DNA of 64,000 bases from JBBIWA01 sp037439425 (GCA_037439425.1 JBBIWA010000010.1:1-64000); one strand, 5' to 3'. Positions 52,905 to 62,012 are shown, counted from the stretch's first letter. Notes: generated from the sequence alone by a model not told the origin. A program made the numbers and translations.

Positions 52905-54419
52905 TTACTTTCCCCCTCCTGTTGCTAACAGCATGATTTTTTCTTCGCTGGCTTCTTCCCGGCGCAACTCGCCCGCGATGCGGCCACGGCAGATCACCAG
53001 AATGCGGTCCGCGAGGTGTAAAATTTCCTCCAGCTCTGACGAGACAAAAAGCACGGCCACGCCGCGCTCGGCCAGCTGCCGGATGAGCTGGTAAATTTCC
53101 GCCTTGGAGCCAACATCAATGCCACGCGTCGGCTCATCGAGGAGGAAGATCGTCGAGCCGGCCGAGAGCCATTTAGCCAGCACCACCTTCTGCTGATTTC
53201 CACCGCTCAGTGATACGACCGGCTGCTCAAGGTCTGCCATTTTGATTCGCAGCTCGCGCGCGAGCTGCCCGACCAGTTCCTTCTCTTTTTTTCCATTGAG
53301 AAAGATTCCGTATCGCGCAAACTCTCTTCCTGCTGCGAGCGCAACATTGAAATGAATCGAAGCGCCGAGCACCAGTCCTTTCGTTTTGCGATCATCAGTC
53401 ACGAGCGCCATTCCATAACGCACCGCGTCCGCAGGCGTGTTGATCCTCACCGGCTGGCCATTGAGATAGACGCGCCCGGCATCGCGCTCGCCCGCGCCGA
53501 AAAGGGCTTCGACCAGTTCCGTGCGCCCGGCGCCAACCAAACCTGCTAAAGCGACGATCTCTCCGCGATGCACTGTGAAATTGATGTCGGAAAACTTGCC
53601 GCGCGCCGCTAGTCCTTCGACCCGCAGCGCCTCTTCCTTGTTGGCTTGAGCGCGTAGGGCTTCAGCTTGTTTGCGAATCTCGCGACCAACCATGCAGCGC
53701 ACCAGCGCCCCCACATCTGTCTCAGCTACCGAGGTGGTGATGATGTGATGGCCATCGCGCAGCACCGTCACCCGATCCGCCACCTCAAAAATTTCCTTCA
53801 GCCGGTGCGAAATGTAGATAATGCTCACGCCGCTCGCTTTGAGATGGGCGATAGTTTGAAAGAGGCGCGTGGTTTCGCGCTCCGAAAGCGGCGAGGTCGG
53901 CTCATCCATAATGATCAATTCAGAATTGGAGGAGAGAGCCCGCGCAATCTCGATCAGTTGCTGTTCGGCCACGCTCAGCTCTTCAACCAGTCTTCGCGGA
54001 TCAATGTCATGCCCCAGGCTGCGCAGCAGTTTGATCGCTCTTTGGTACATCTCGCGCCAGAGCAGCCAACGAAAGACCAGGCGGCGCGCTGGATAGCGAC
54101 CGAGGAAGATATTTTCAGCCACGCTCAATGATGGCACGAGCGCGAGCTCCTGATGGACGATGCTGATGCCCAGCTCAAAAGCCTGGCGTGGCGTGATGAT
54201 CTGAACTTCGCGCCCTTTCCAGAAGATGCGCCCTTCATCGGCCTGATGAATCCCGGCCACGATCTTCATCAGCGTAGATTTGCCCGCACCGTTTTCCCCC
54301 ACAAGCGCATGGACTTCGCCTTTGCGCACCTCGAAATCCACTCCATGCAGAACGGTGACGCCGCTGAAAGATTTGGTAATACCGCTCAGTTTGAGCAAGG
54401 GTTCTGTGCGATTGATCAA
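52905..54419 (-). CDS. Ribose-type ABC transporter ATPase, two nucleotide-binding domains
   Basis: 504 residues from TTG 54419 (no in-frame ATG nearby; no clear ribosome site). First domain: Walker A GENGAGKSTLMK, signature LSVAEQQLIEIARAL, Walker B ELIIMDEPTSPLS. Second domain: signature LSGGNQQKVVLAKWL and TIFLLDEPTRGIDVGSK, with the degenerate Walker A typical of RbsA-type proteins (ALAGLVGAGRTELVE). Full length for RbsA/MglA. Drives the permease at 51867. Confidence 0.94.
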   Translation of the reverse strand: MINRTEPLLKLSGITKSFSGVTVLHGVDFEVRKGEVHALVGENGAGKSTLMKIVAGIHQADEGRIFWKGREVQIITPRQAFELGISIVHQELALVPSLSVAENIFLGRYPARRLVFRWLLWREMYQRAIKLLRSLGHDIDPRRLVEELSVAEQQLIEIARALSSNSELIIMDEPTSPLSERETTRLFQTIAHLKASGVSIIYISHRLKEIFEVADRVTVLRDGHHIITTSVAETDVGALVRCMVGREIRKQAEALRAQANKEEALRVEGLAARGKFSDINFTVHRGEIVALAGLVGAGRTELVEALFGAGERDAGRVYLNGQPVRINTPADAVRYGMALVTDDRKTKGLVLGASIHFNVALAAGREFARYGIFLNGKKEKELVGQLARELRIKMADLEQPVVSLSGGNQQKVVLAKWLSAGSTIFLLDEPTRGIDVGSKAEIYQLIRQLAERGVAVLFVSSELEEILHLADRILVICRGRIAGELRREEASEEKIMLLATGGGK

Positions 54420-54440
54420 AGTCGGCGCTATGTGTAACGC

Positions 54441-54541
54441 CCGGGAGCGCGCGCTGCCTGCTCGCCTCAGGCCTGCTGCGCAATTAATTCTCCCCAGGTC
54501 TTTCTGGCGAGAAAAGCACGCTAGAAGCGTGCGCTCCCAGG
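54441..54541. repeat. Hairpin repeat copy overlapping a gene 3' end
   Basis: 101 bp from CCGGGAGCGCGCGC to GCACGCTAGAAGCGTGC and GCTCCCAGG. Its right arm overlaps 54521-54541 and supplies the last codons and stop (TAG) of the Gfo/Idh gene on the minus strand. Confidence 0.65.
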
Positions 54542-55516
54542 AATTAAAGAGACTCGTTCACCACTGCGAGCCGCAGCGTAGCAAGCCTCCACCAGTTCCA
54601 CCGCTTTATAGCCATCAAACGCAGTTACCGGCGCAGGCTGGCCGTTCACAATGGCGTCAATAAAGGCCCGGTCTTCTTGCGCGTAGCCCCAACGCCATTG
54701 CTTCTCCATCTGCTCGAACGACTCCACAGTCGCCTCTGTCTCCAAGCCGATAGTGAAGCAAAGCCGCTCCATCTCTGCGGTTTCGATCGTCGCGTGATGG
54801 CAGAAGACTTCGATCCGCTCGAATGGGAAATGCCAGGTCGCATCGGCCGAAGTGGCAAGCGTCGCGTGCAGGCCGTTCTGAAACCGCAGTAGCATCGAGA
54901 AGTCATCTCTCTCAGAATATTCGTGTGAGGAAGCATGCACCATCACGCTTTCGACCTCGCCGAACAGCCAGCGCAGCAGATCGAGCATATGGATCGGAGT
55001 CTCGTAAAGATAACCGCCAGTGATCGCTGGATCGCCAACCCAGGCAGGAATCAGCAACTCCCCGCGATTCATCTTGGCATGCGCTGAATGAGGCGCCATT
55101 CCTTCTCGTCTGATCAACTCTTTCACTCTTTGATAGACTGGTGCGAAGCGGCGATTGTGGCCGACTTGAAAAACTCCGCGACTCCCTTGGCTGGCAGCTA
55201 AAACTTGCCTGGCTTCTGCGAGCGTCGTGGCCAGCGGCTTTTCGCAGAAGACGTGACGCTCGGCCGCCAGCGCTTTGAGCGTCACTTCAACATGTTTCGT
55301 GTTCGGTGTGGTGATGTAGACAGCATTCACCGCTTCGATGAGTGCCTCCTCGCTCTCTTTGACTTCAGCGCCGTGCTCTCTGGCAATGGCCTGTGCGCGG
55401 TCAGGCACGAGATCATAAATCGCAGCCACACGCACCCGCTCATCGCGCTGAAGCAATCTCGCGTGCAAGCTGCCCATATGGCCGGCGCCAATAATTCCAA
55501 TATTCAAACTCTCCAT
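54521..55516 (-). CDS. Gfo/Idh/MocA-family oxidoreductase
   Basis: 331 residues, cytoplasmic. Rossmann motif IGIIGAGHMGSLHARLL, VNAVYITTPNTKHVEVTLKA and RHVFCEKPLATTLAEARQVL (Lys-Pro pair), followed by GGYLYETPIHMLDLLRWLFG in the substrate domain (conserved His). NAD(P)-dependent oxidation of a sugar or inositol. The last residues (PGSARF) are encoded by a hairpin repeat, so the original C-terminus may have been slightly altered. First gene before the ribose-type transporter. Confidence 0.92.
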   Translation of the reverse strand: MESLNIGIIGAGHMGSLHARLLQRDERVRVAAIYDLVPDRAQAIAREHGAEVKESEEALIEAVNAVYITTPNTKHVEVTLKALAAERHVFCEKPLATTLAEARQVLAASQGSRGVFQVGHNRRFAPVYQRVKELIRREGMAPHSAHAKMNRGELLIPAWVGDPAITGGYLYETPIHMLDLLRWLFGEVESVMVHASSHEYSERDDFSMLLRFQNGLHATLATSADATWHFPFERIEVFCHHATIETAEMERLCFTIGLETEATVESFEQMEKQWRWGYAQEDRAFIDAIVNGQPAPVTAFDGYKAVELVEACYAAARSGERVSLIPGSARF

Positions 55517-55560
55517 GCCTTCCTCTGATTTGTGTTCTTCGGGAGTTTCGTGGTTGACCG

Positions 55561-56202
55561 TCAGCTCAACAATGTCTGATAGCCTTCCACGAAGACTTTG
55601 ATAGCAAAGTATAAAAACAGCAAAGCGGAGCCAAACGATAGTGCCCGAATAAGGTTGGGCCCCATCACTCTACGTCCCTGCCCGGTGATGATGGCGATGG
55701 CGAGCGACCAGCTCACTCCACATCCGAAGAACCCGGCCAAGAACGGCGCCAGCACCTTCGTCCCGTTTGCGCGCGACGCAATCACGCTCCCACCCACTGT
55801 CGCAAACCACAATATGGCCGAAGGTGAGGCCAGAGCTAAACCTAAACCGCGCGCGAAATCTCCGGCGCCAGAGCGATCTTCTGGCGGTGACCCGTCACCT
55901 GAAGCATAGCTCACCTTCGCCGGATTAAAAGACTCTTTCAACATGCGATAGGTGAGCGCGAGCAACACGGCGGTGCCTCCAAGCCACAAGCACCAGCGCA
56001 CAACCAGGTTCTGCAACACGAATGAGATAGCTACCAGTGAAGTAAGCGCATAGACTAGATCGCCGAAACTCGAACCGAGGCCGAGCAGGAAAGCTGCCCT
56101 CGCTCCGTGCTGAAGACCGGTGCGCACCATCGCCACGTTGACCACGCCCAGATCAAGACATAACGATAACGATAACAGAAAGCCCAAAACGAAAAGCTCC
56201 AT
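55561..56202 (-). CDS. LysE-family exporter
   Basis: 213 residues, about six TM segments. LysE/RhtB pattern: LGVVNVAMVRTGLQHGARAA, FLLGLGSSFGDLVYALTSL and LALASPSAILWFATVGG. These proteins export amino acids or related small molecules. Lies between the sugar ABC ATPase and the Gfo/Idh gene on the same strand (22 bp after the ATPase gene). A link with the arginine-type amidinohydrolase gene in the same run is possible but unproven. Confidence 0.87.
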   Translation of the reverse strand: MELFVLGFLLSLSLCLDLGVVNVAMVRTGLQHGARAAFLLGLGSSFGDLVYALTSLVAISFVLQNLVVRWCLWLGGTAVLLALTYRMLKESFNPAKVSYASGDGSPPEDRSGAGDFARGLGLALASPSAILWFATVGGSVIASRANGTKVLAPFLAGFFGCGVSWSLAIAIITGQGRRVMGPNLIRALSFGSALLFLYFAIKVFVEGYQTLLS

Positions 56203-56224
56203 CGAGCTACATTCCTTTACATGC

Positions 56225-57298
56225 TCAATTCAGTCGCACACCTGAGACCGCGTCAAAGAAGTGCAATTTGCGCTCATCAAATGACAGCCAGACTGGTGTT
56301 TCAATTTCCAGCTGGGTATCCGGGCTGGTGCGCGCGATGATCTTCTCCTGACCCAGCTGAAGAAAGACATACGTCTCGTTACCCATCAACTCAGTGACGT
56401 AGACCTTCGCTGGGAACCCATCTGCGCTCTCGCTGGTCAAGATGCGCACATCTTCAGGGCGCACGCCGAGCGTGACTTGTTTTCGACCTTCCAGCAATGA
56501 CAAAGTCTGAGCGTCAAGCCGCAGCGAGAAGTGGCGATTGACAAACCGACGCTCGGCTGGCGCGATCTCTCCCTCCAAGAAATTCATGCTCGGGCTGCCA
56601 ATAAATCCGGCGACGAATTTGTTGGCCGGGCGCTCGTAGATTTCAAGTGGCGGAGAGCATTGTTGTAAGCGCCCGCCTTCCATCACCGCCACGCGATGGG
56701 CGAGCGTCATTGCTTCAGCCTGATCGTGCGTCACGTAAACGGTCGTTGTGCCCAACTCGTATTGCAATCGCTTCAACTCACCGCGCATCTGCACGCGCAA
56801 TTTAGCGTCGAGATTCGAGAGCGGCTCGTCCATCAAGAAAGCGCGCGGCTCGCGCACAATCGCGCGCGCCAACGCCACACGCTGGCGCTGACCGCCGGAG
56901 AGCTCTCTCGGCTGGCGCGCAAGTAACTCACCGATGCCGAGCAGTTCCGCCACTTTTTTCACCCGTGTGTCAATGCTCGCTTTATCCACCTTGCGCACGC
57001 GCAGCGGATAGGCGATGTTCTCTGCGACCGTCATATGTGGATAAAGCGCATAGCTCTGAAAGACCATCGCCACATCGCGATAGCGCGGTGGAAGGCCATT
57101 CACACATCTTTCACCGATGAAGATGCGCCCGCTGGTTGGCTCTTCCAGACCAGCGATCATCCTCAGCGTCGTCGTCTTGCCACAACCCGACGGCCCGAGC
57201 AGCACGACGAACTCGCCGTCTGCGATCCTCAGATCCAGATGATCAACTGCGACAACCGAACCATATCTTTTAGAGATCTCTTCACAGATAACTTCCAT
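56225..57298 (-). CDS. Sugar ABC transporter ATPase (MsmK/UgpC type)
   Basis: 357 residues. Walker A VLLGPSGCGKTTTLRMIAGL, signature RELSGGQRQRVALARAI, Walker B AFLMDEPLSNLDAKLRVQMR, switch His in YVTHDQAEAMTLAH. A C-terminal OB-type regulatory domain (about 240-357; TLGVRPEDVRI) is present as in MalK/UgpC/MsmK. Starts 1 bp after the permease gene stop. Powers the two permeases at 57300 and 58708. Confidence 0.95.
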   Translation of the reverse strand: MEVICEEISKRYGSVVAVDHLDLRIADGEFVVLLGPSGCGKTTTLRMIAGLEEPTSGRIFIGERCVNGLPPRYRDVAMVFQSYALYPHMTVAENIAYPLRVRKVDKASIDTRVKKVAELLGIGELLARQPRELSGGQRQRVALARAIVREPRAFLMDEPLSNLDAKLRVQMRGELKRLQYELGTTTVYVTHDQAEAMTLAHRVAVMEGGRLQQCSPPLEIYERPANKFVAGFIGSPSMNFLEGEIAPAERRFVNRHFSLRLDAQTLSLLEGRKQVTLGVRPEDVRILTSESADGFPAKVYVTELMGNETYVFLQLGQEKIIARTSPDTQLEIETPVWLSFDERKLHFFDAVSGVRLN

Positions 57299-57299
57299 C

Positions 57300-58169
57300 T
57301 CACCCTTTCACTGCTCCGAGCGACAAACCGCGCACCAGATACCGCTGCACAGCCAGCGCGAAGACCAGAATCGGTATCATCGCGACCACGCCCGCTGCGC
57401 TCATGGCGCCCCATTTGATTTCGTATTGAGTCACGCGCCCGGCGATGCCAACGGGCAAGGTGATCGCTGCATCGGTCTGCGTCAGGATCAGCGCGAACAG
57501 AAATTCATTCCAACAAATGATCAAACAAAAAATAGCCGTGGCCGCTAAGCCTGGCTTCACCAGCGGCAGAATCACGCGCCAGAGCGCGCCCCATCGCGAA
57601 TCTCCATCCACCATCGCCGCCTCTTCCAGATCGCGCGGCAGCTCTTCAAAAAATCCTCGCATCATCCATACCACAAACGGAAGATTGAAGCCCGTGTAGA
57701 CGATAATGAGTGCCGGGATCGTGTCAAGCAAGCGCAGATCGCGCATCATCAAAAAGAGCGGAATGATGGTCACAATCGGCGGAAACATCCGCGTCGAGAT
57801 AATCCATAACGAAAGACGCTCGTGTAACTCGAAGGGCAGTTCAAATCGCGCCAGGCTGTAAGCGGCCAGCGTGCCAATGACGAGCGCCAGCGCCGTTGAG
57901 CTGACGGCCACGATCGTGCTGGTCACCAGGTAGCGCCCGAAAGGCCGCACGAAGAAGGTTTCGTAGTAGTGCGCCCACGTCGGTTTGAAGGAAAACCAGA
58001 TCGGCGGCACAGCGAATTGATCTACTTCGGCCTTGAGCGAAATGGTCAGCATCCAGTAGACAGGCAAGAGCGCAATCAGCACCGCAAGGATGAGCAGCGC
58101 GTACTTCAAGGCCACCACCATCAGGCGGTTAGCCGATCGAGATGCTGATTTGTGGAGTGGCGCGTTCAT
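57300..58169 (-). CDS. Sugar ABC transporter permease (MalG type)
   Basis: 289 residues, six TM segments. EAA loop DLEEAAMVDGDSRWGALWRV followed by ILPLVKPGLAATAIFC, as in carbohydrate-type permeases. N-terminal MalG-like LLPVYWMLTISLKAEVDQFA. Partner of the permease at 58708, from which it is separated by 538 bp holding a hairpin repeat, an unusual gap within a transporter operon. Confidence 0.94.
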   Translation of the reverse strand: MNAPLHKSASRSANRLMVVALKYALLILAVLIALLPVYWMLTISLKAEVDQFAVPPIWFSFKPTWAHYYETFFVRPFGRYLVTSTIVAVSSTALALVIGTLAAYSLARFELPFELHERLSLWIISTRMFPPIVTIIPLFLMMRDLRLLDTIPALIIVYTGFNLPFVVWMMRGFFEELPRDLEEAAMVDGDSRWGALWRVILPLVKPGLAATAIFCLIICWNEFLFALILTQTDAAITLPVGIAGRVTQYEIKWGAMSAAGVVAMIPILVFALAVQRYLVRGLSLGAVKG

Positions 58170-58707
58170 CTATAGTTTCGGTAGCTGCGTTAGGGGCACA
58201 CCATTCTGCCTTTGATGCGGCTTCACCTCGCGGATCACGACTTGCCCGGCTCTATCCTGCCCTCATCTTTCTCCTGACCAGGTATCTGCGCGGCGCCGAT
58301 GGCTCAGGCGGATGATGGCCTCTGCCTTCAATCCAGCCTCGGCCTGCGAGCTCCCTTCGAGGTGGGCTGCAAGCCAACAGGCGCGCGAGTCTCTTTTCGA
58401 GACCCTGCCGTGCGAAAGGGATTTCCCGAGAAATCTTTCATGCCGTCTTCGACGACACCTTGAGATGATGAAAAGCTCACGAGCGCCTGCTTGCGCGCTG
58501 CGCGCAGGCAAGCACGCTGACCTAGTGCGCTCGGTCTTCGGTAATGGCTTGCTTAACGAAGACCGGCACGCAAAGATGCGTGCGCTCCCAGGGATTTTCC
58601 GCAGGAACTGGTTGTGCATATCCGCCAGGCCTACCACAAGCTTGCCGAAGGATGGGGAGGCGCGCTTCATGAATTCCTCTAACCCCTTTCCTTCTCGCTG
58701 CCCACCA
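58170..58707. repeat. Repeat-bearing gap inside the ABC transporter operon
   Basis: Contains a hairpin repeat copy at about 58510-58593 (AGCACGCTGACC.., core with GGTCTTCGGT / ACGAAGACC pairing, then GCACGCAAAGATGCGTGC and GCTCCCAGGG) followed by TTTTCCGCAGGAA. Further palindromes, such as CTCTTTTCGAGAC and GCGCGCTGCGCGC, lie upstream. Long open frames here cross the repeat and are not believable genes. Confidence 0.55.
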
Positions 58708-59622
58708 CTATGAAGTTTGTTGCGGCCGCCTCAGCAGGCGAATGTAACCAATGCTGACGAAGTTGATCAGCACAAGCAAGACAAACGACATCGCCGCAGC
58801 GTAACCGAAATCGAAGAAGCGAAACGCGGTCTTGTAGATATACAGGCTGATCGTTTCGGTCGCAAAGCCTGGGCCACCTTGCGTGAGAATGAAGATCTGA
58901 TCGAAGATGCGCAGCAAGTCCATCGTCCTCAGCAGCAGCGCGATCAAAATCGCCGGCTTCAACAGCGGCAGTGTGATATAGCGAAAAGTTTGCCACGCCG
59001 ATGAGCCATCAATCATCGCCGCCTCGTAAGGCTCTTGCGGAATCGCTTGCAATCCAGCCAGCAGGATCAGAAACATAAACGGCGTCCACTGCCACACGTC
59101 TACCAGAATGACCGAGGGCAAGGCCATTGTCGGACTGGCGATCCAGGTGAGACTCGAGGTGTCAATCCCCCAGCCTTTCAATGTGCCGTTGATAGCGCCG
59201 AAGTTCGGGTTGTAAATCAATCGCCAGACGACGGCGACCACCACCGGCGGCAGCATCATCGGGATGAGCAGCAAAGCACGAAATAGATTGCGCGCTCGAA
59301 TCTGACTATCGAGCAACAGTGCCAGCCCTAATCCCAAGATCAATTCAATGACGAGCGCCGTCGCTGTGTAGGCGAAGGTTTGCAGCAATGCAACGCCGAA
59401 GAAATGATCTGAAAACAGCCGCGCGAAATTCGCTAGCGTCCAGCCACCTGCTCGATTCTGCAGGCTGACCGTGACGGCATAGACGAGCGGATAGATCGTC
59501 AGCAGCAATAACACCAGCACCGCTGGCGCAAGCAACAGATAGGGCAATGCGCGCTCGTGCCAGGGCGCGCGAAACTTGGTCGCTCGTTCGCTGCCAGTCG
59601 TTGCTATTCCGCGTTCAGCCAT
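58708..59622 (-). CDS. Sugar ABC transporter permease (MalF/UgpA type)
   Basis: 304 residues, six TM segments. EAA loop PYEAAMIDGSSAWQTFRYIT followed by LPLLKPAILIALLLRTMD; FDQIFILTQGGPGFATETI is also characteristic. The ATG lies within the last codons of the amidinohydrolase gene (8-bp overlap), so translation is coupled to it. Confidence 0.94.
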   Translation of the reverse strand: MAERGIATTGSERATKFRAPWHERALPYLLLAPAVLVLLLLTIYPLVYAVTVSLQNRAGGWTLANFARLFSDHFFGVALLQTFAYTATALVIELILGLGLALLLDSQIRARNLFRALLLIPMMLPPVVVAVVWRLIYNPNFGAINGTLKGWGIDTSSLTWIASPTMALPSVILVDVWQWTPFMFLILLAGLQAIPQEPYEAAMIDGSSAWQTFRYITLPLLKPAILIALLLRTMDLLRIFDQIFILTQGGPGFATETISLYIYKTAFRFFDFGYAAAMSFVLLVLINFVSIGYIRLLRRPQQTS

Positions 59623-60379
59623 TAAAGATGATGCTCGAACAAGTCAATCCCGATTCTGCCTTCAGCAGTTCTGAGACATCAAGCGCACGCGTGTGAAAGC
59701 CTCGTCCTTCCAGCAATGCGCGTGTGCGCGGGAACGAACTGGGCAGCAGCACCACTTCACCTACAACGAGCGCATTGGCTGCCCAGGGTTCATACGGATG
59801 GACATCAATCACGTCGCATCCTGCAAACTGCGCCGCATCCACCCAGGAGCGATTTACCAGAATGGTACTCCGGCCCAGATACGAGACCCCGCTCTTAAGG
59901 TGCAGACAACCGGTGACAGTTGCGGCTTTGACCTGATAGCCGTAAGGCTCCAGCAACTCGCGCAGTTGAAGAATGCCTTCCCGATTCGTGCGCGCTGTTT
60001 CGCCCACGTAAAAGATGCTACCGATGCGCAGCACATCTCCGCCATCAAGCGTGGCAGGCGCGCGCATAAACTGGAGCGGCCGGTAAGGGGCAAGAGCCGC
60101 CGCCACGCTTTCTACTTCCGGTTGGCGGCTCGCGGCTCCCGGCCTTGTCATCACGGCCACTTCATCAACTACGACGGCGGTGTCTTCGACAAAGACGGAG
60201 TCCGGTAGATCCGGCTCAGCCGGAAGAGAGATCACGCTCACTCCCAACTCGGTCAGACAGCGCTCGTATGCCTGATGCTGCTCGATGGCTCTGGCAACGT
60301 CTATCGGTTGCCGTGGCAAGTAACTCAGCTCGCAATTACCGATCTTAGGGCTGACTGCGCGGGTGATAGCAGTAAGCAC
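59615..60379 (-). CDS. Dimethylarginine dimethylaminohydrolase (DDAH)-like amidinotransferase-fold enzyme
   Basis: 254 residues from GTG 60379 (GGAGGT nine bases upstream; GTG 60400 is less likely). Family motifs: LTAITRAVSPKIGNCELSYL, DSVFVEDTAVV (substrate Glu/Asp), ATLDGGDVLRIG, CLHLKSGVSYLG (catalytic His) and AESGLTCSSIIF (catalytic Cys). DDAH hydrolyses methylated arginine to citrulline; relatives act on agmatine or arginine. It lies between the sugar-binding protein and permease genes and overlaps the latter, so it belongs to this transport operon. Confidence 0.92.
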   Translation of the reverse strand: MLTAITRAVSPKIGNCELSYLPRQPIDVARAIEQHQAYERCLTELGVSVISLPAEPDLPDSVFVEDTAVVVDEVAVMTRPGAASRQPEVESVAAALAPYRPLQFMRAPATLDGGDVLRIGSIFYVGETARTNREGILQLRELLEPYGYQVKAATVTGCLHLKSGVSYLGRSTILVNRSWVDAAQFAGCDVIDVHPYEPWAANALVVGEVVLLPSSFPRTRALLEGRGFHTRALDVSELLKAESGLTCSSIIFNG

Positions 60380-60399
60380 TCTTCTTTTACCTCCAATCA

Positions 60400-61671
60400 C
60401 TATGGTTGCCAGCGAGTGATAATTCGGGCAATCTCCTCATTCGCCCGATTCATCGCCTCTTCGGGCGTCAGCTCACCGCTGTTAGCTTTTGACAGAAAGA
60501 TGCCGAAAGCGTTTTCGATCTCGTTCCAGAGCGGGGTGCGCGGGCGCGGGCGCGACGTGGCTAGTGATTTCAACTGCACCGGATAGGAAGGGAACTTTGC
60601 TTGCAGCTCCGGATCGTTGAAGATGCTCTCGCGCGTGGGCGGATTACCACGCAGCGCCGATTTACGCATCTGCTCTTTACTTGTTACCCAGAGTATAAAG
60701 TCAAAAGCAGCCTCCTTATTGCGCGCTCCCAGGGGGATAGCCAGTAGCCAATTGCCGATCTCAGCCTGCCCCGGGCGCTTCTGTCCCGGCACGGTGGTGA
60801 TCTCCACTTTGCCGATCACTTTCGATTTGGCCGGATCACGAAACGCGGGAATCCAGGCGGGCCAGTTGATGCTTTGCGCGGCGGTGCCTTGTAAGAGATG
60901 AGCCGCGACCTCATCTGCATTGAAGCTGACGTAGCCCGGCGGCGCATACTTGCCCAGCTCAAGCATGAACTTAAGCGCAGCGATACCTTCAGGGCTGTTG
61001 ACCGAGGGCTGCCCTTCAGCATCAAACATCTCCGCACCGAAAGCCCAGAAGAGTGGGAGAAAATCGGCGACCACGGCGTTGCCCTGTGCAGCCCGCATCA
61101 CATAACCATGAATCTTCTCCTGCTCCTGAATCGTACGCGCTGCTGTCAAAACCTCATCCCAGGTGGCGGGCGGGTTGAGGCCATATTTTTCAAACAGGTC
61201 TTGGCGATAGAAATAGAGCTGCGAATTGCCGACGTAAGGCAGCGCATAGAGCTTGCCCGTTTTGTAAGGATGGCGACAGAGCGCGAGGGATGCTGGAACG
61301 AAGTCTTCATCTGGCCCCTTCAACCCACGCGCCTGATAAAGCGGCTCCAGCTCCGCTAGATTGTTCTCCACCGCAGTGAAGCGCGGAAACCACGGATCAT
61401 CGAGCATGATGATGTCGTAAGCGCCGGTGCGACTGATCAGGTCTACCAGCTCCTTCTCGAACAGATTCGCGTAGGGAAATTCAGCGATGGTGATCCTGAT
61501 GCCGCGTTCCGCTTCGTAGTCCTCAGCTGCTGCCTTCAGCGCATCGCCTTCGACGCCAGAGTTGACAGCGATGGTTAGTTCTTTTCCGCTCGGGTCTCGT
61601 TGGCAGGCTGCGGGAAAGAGCATCAGAGCCGTGGCCAACCAGAGCTTAATCAAGGTGTGGGGTAGTTTCAT
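60400..61671 (-). CDS. Sugar ABC transporter substrate-binding lipoprotein
   Basis: 423 residues from ATG 61671 (a longer reading starts in a repeat). Lipobox FPAAC. Type 1 family extracellular binding protein: GKELTIAVNSGVEGDALKAA, YDIIMLDDPWFPRF, LYALPYVGNSQLYFYRQDLF and NPPATWDEVLTAARTIQEQE. Ends with RANEEIARIITRWQP. The usual 'LYFYRKDLFEKYGL' and 'PPxTWDEV' motifs place it among carbohydrate receptors. First gene of the transporter operon; ligand unknown. Confidence 0.92.
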   Translation of the reverse strand: MKLPHTLIKLWLATALMLFPAACQRDPSGKELTIAVNSGVEGDALKAAAEDYEAERGIRITIAEFPYANLFEKELVDLISRTGAYDIIMLDDPWFPRFTAVENNLAELEPLYQARGLKGPDEDFVPASLALCRHPYKTGKLYALPYVGNSQLYFYRQDLFEKYGLNPPATWDEVLTAARTIQEQEKIHGYVMRAAQGNAVVADFLPLFWAFGAEMFDAEGQPSVNSPEGIAALKFMLELGKYAPPGYVSFNADEVAAHLLQGTAAQSINWPAWIPAFRDPAKSKVIGKVEITTVPGQKRPGQAEIGNWLLAIPLGARNKEAAFDFILWVTSKEQMRKSALRGNPPTRESIFNDPELQAKFPSYPVQLKSLATSRPRPRTPLWNEIENAFGIFLSKANSGELTPEEAMNRANEEIARIITRWQP

Positions 61672-61694
61672 CTGGTCTTGGCTCTCTTCCTCCA

Positions 61695-61783
61695 CCTGGG
61701 TAGGTGCGCCTCCGGGCGTGCCTGGTTTCAATTAGCGCGCCGTGTTCGGAAGCTGAAGCACGCTAGATGCGTGCCTACCCAGG
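61695..61783. repeat. Hairpin repeat copy upstream of the sugar-binding protein gene
   Basis: CCTGGGTAGGTGCGCCTCCG at the left, core, then GCACGCTAGATGCGTGC and CTACCCAGG at the right. It lies 24 bp before the start codon of the transporter operon, where it may affect the 5' leader. The rest of 61784-61957 shows no gene. Confidence 0.65.
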
Positions 61784-61957
61784 GAAGTCTTACTTTTCAT
61801 CGCACCCAATCGCCACTTTTCACTCCCTTTGGCGATGAGGGCCGGTGTAAAGAGACTATTGAATGGCGCCGTGATCTGGCCAAGGCTGGCTACGCCACTG
61901 CTGACACTACCTGCCTCCCCTTTAAGCCACATATCGGAGGGAGAGATCAAAACTCAA

Positions 61958-62012
61958 GGGGGCGCAGCCTGTAACGTTGATGATCGTTGAAGCACTTCTT
62001 GACTGCGCCCCC
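61958..62012. terminator. Possible terminator hairpin after the zinc dehydrogenase gene
   Basis: GGGGGCGCAG (61958-61967) pairs perfectly with CTGCGCCCCC (62003-62012) across a 35-base loop, 34 bp beyond the stop of the minus-strand dehydrogenase gene. No clear T-run, so a protein-independent terminator role is uncertain. Confidence 0.4.

Noticed and set aside
58263..58670. 135-codon minus-strand frame between the permease genes
   Set aside because: It crosses the hairpin repeat and palindromes, has no ribosome site and no motif.
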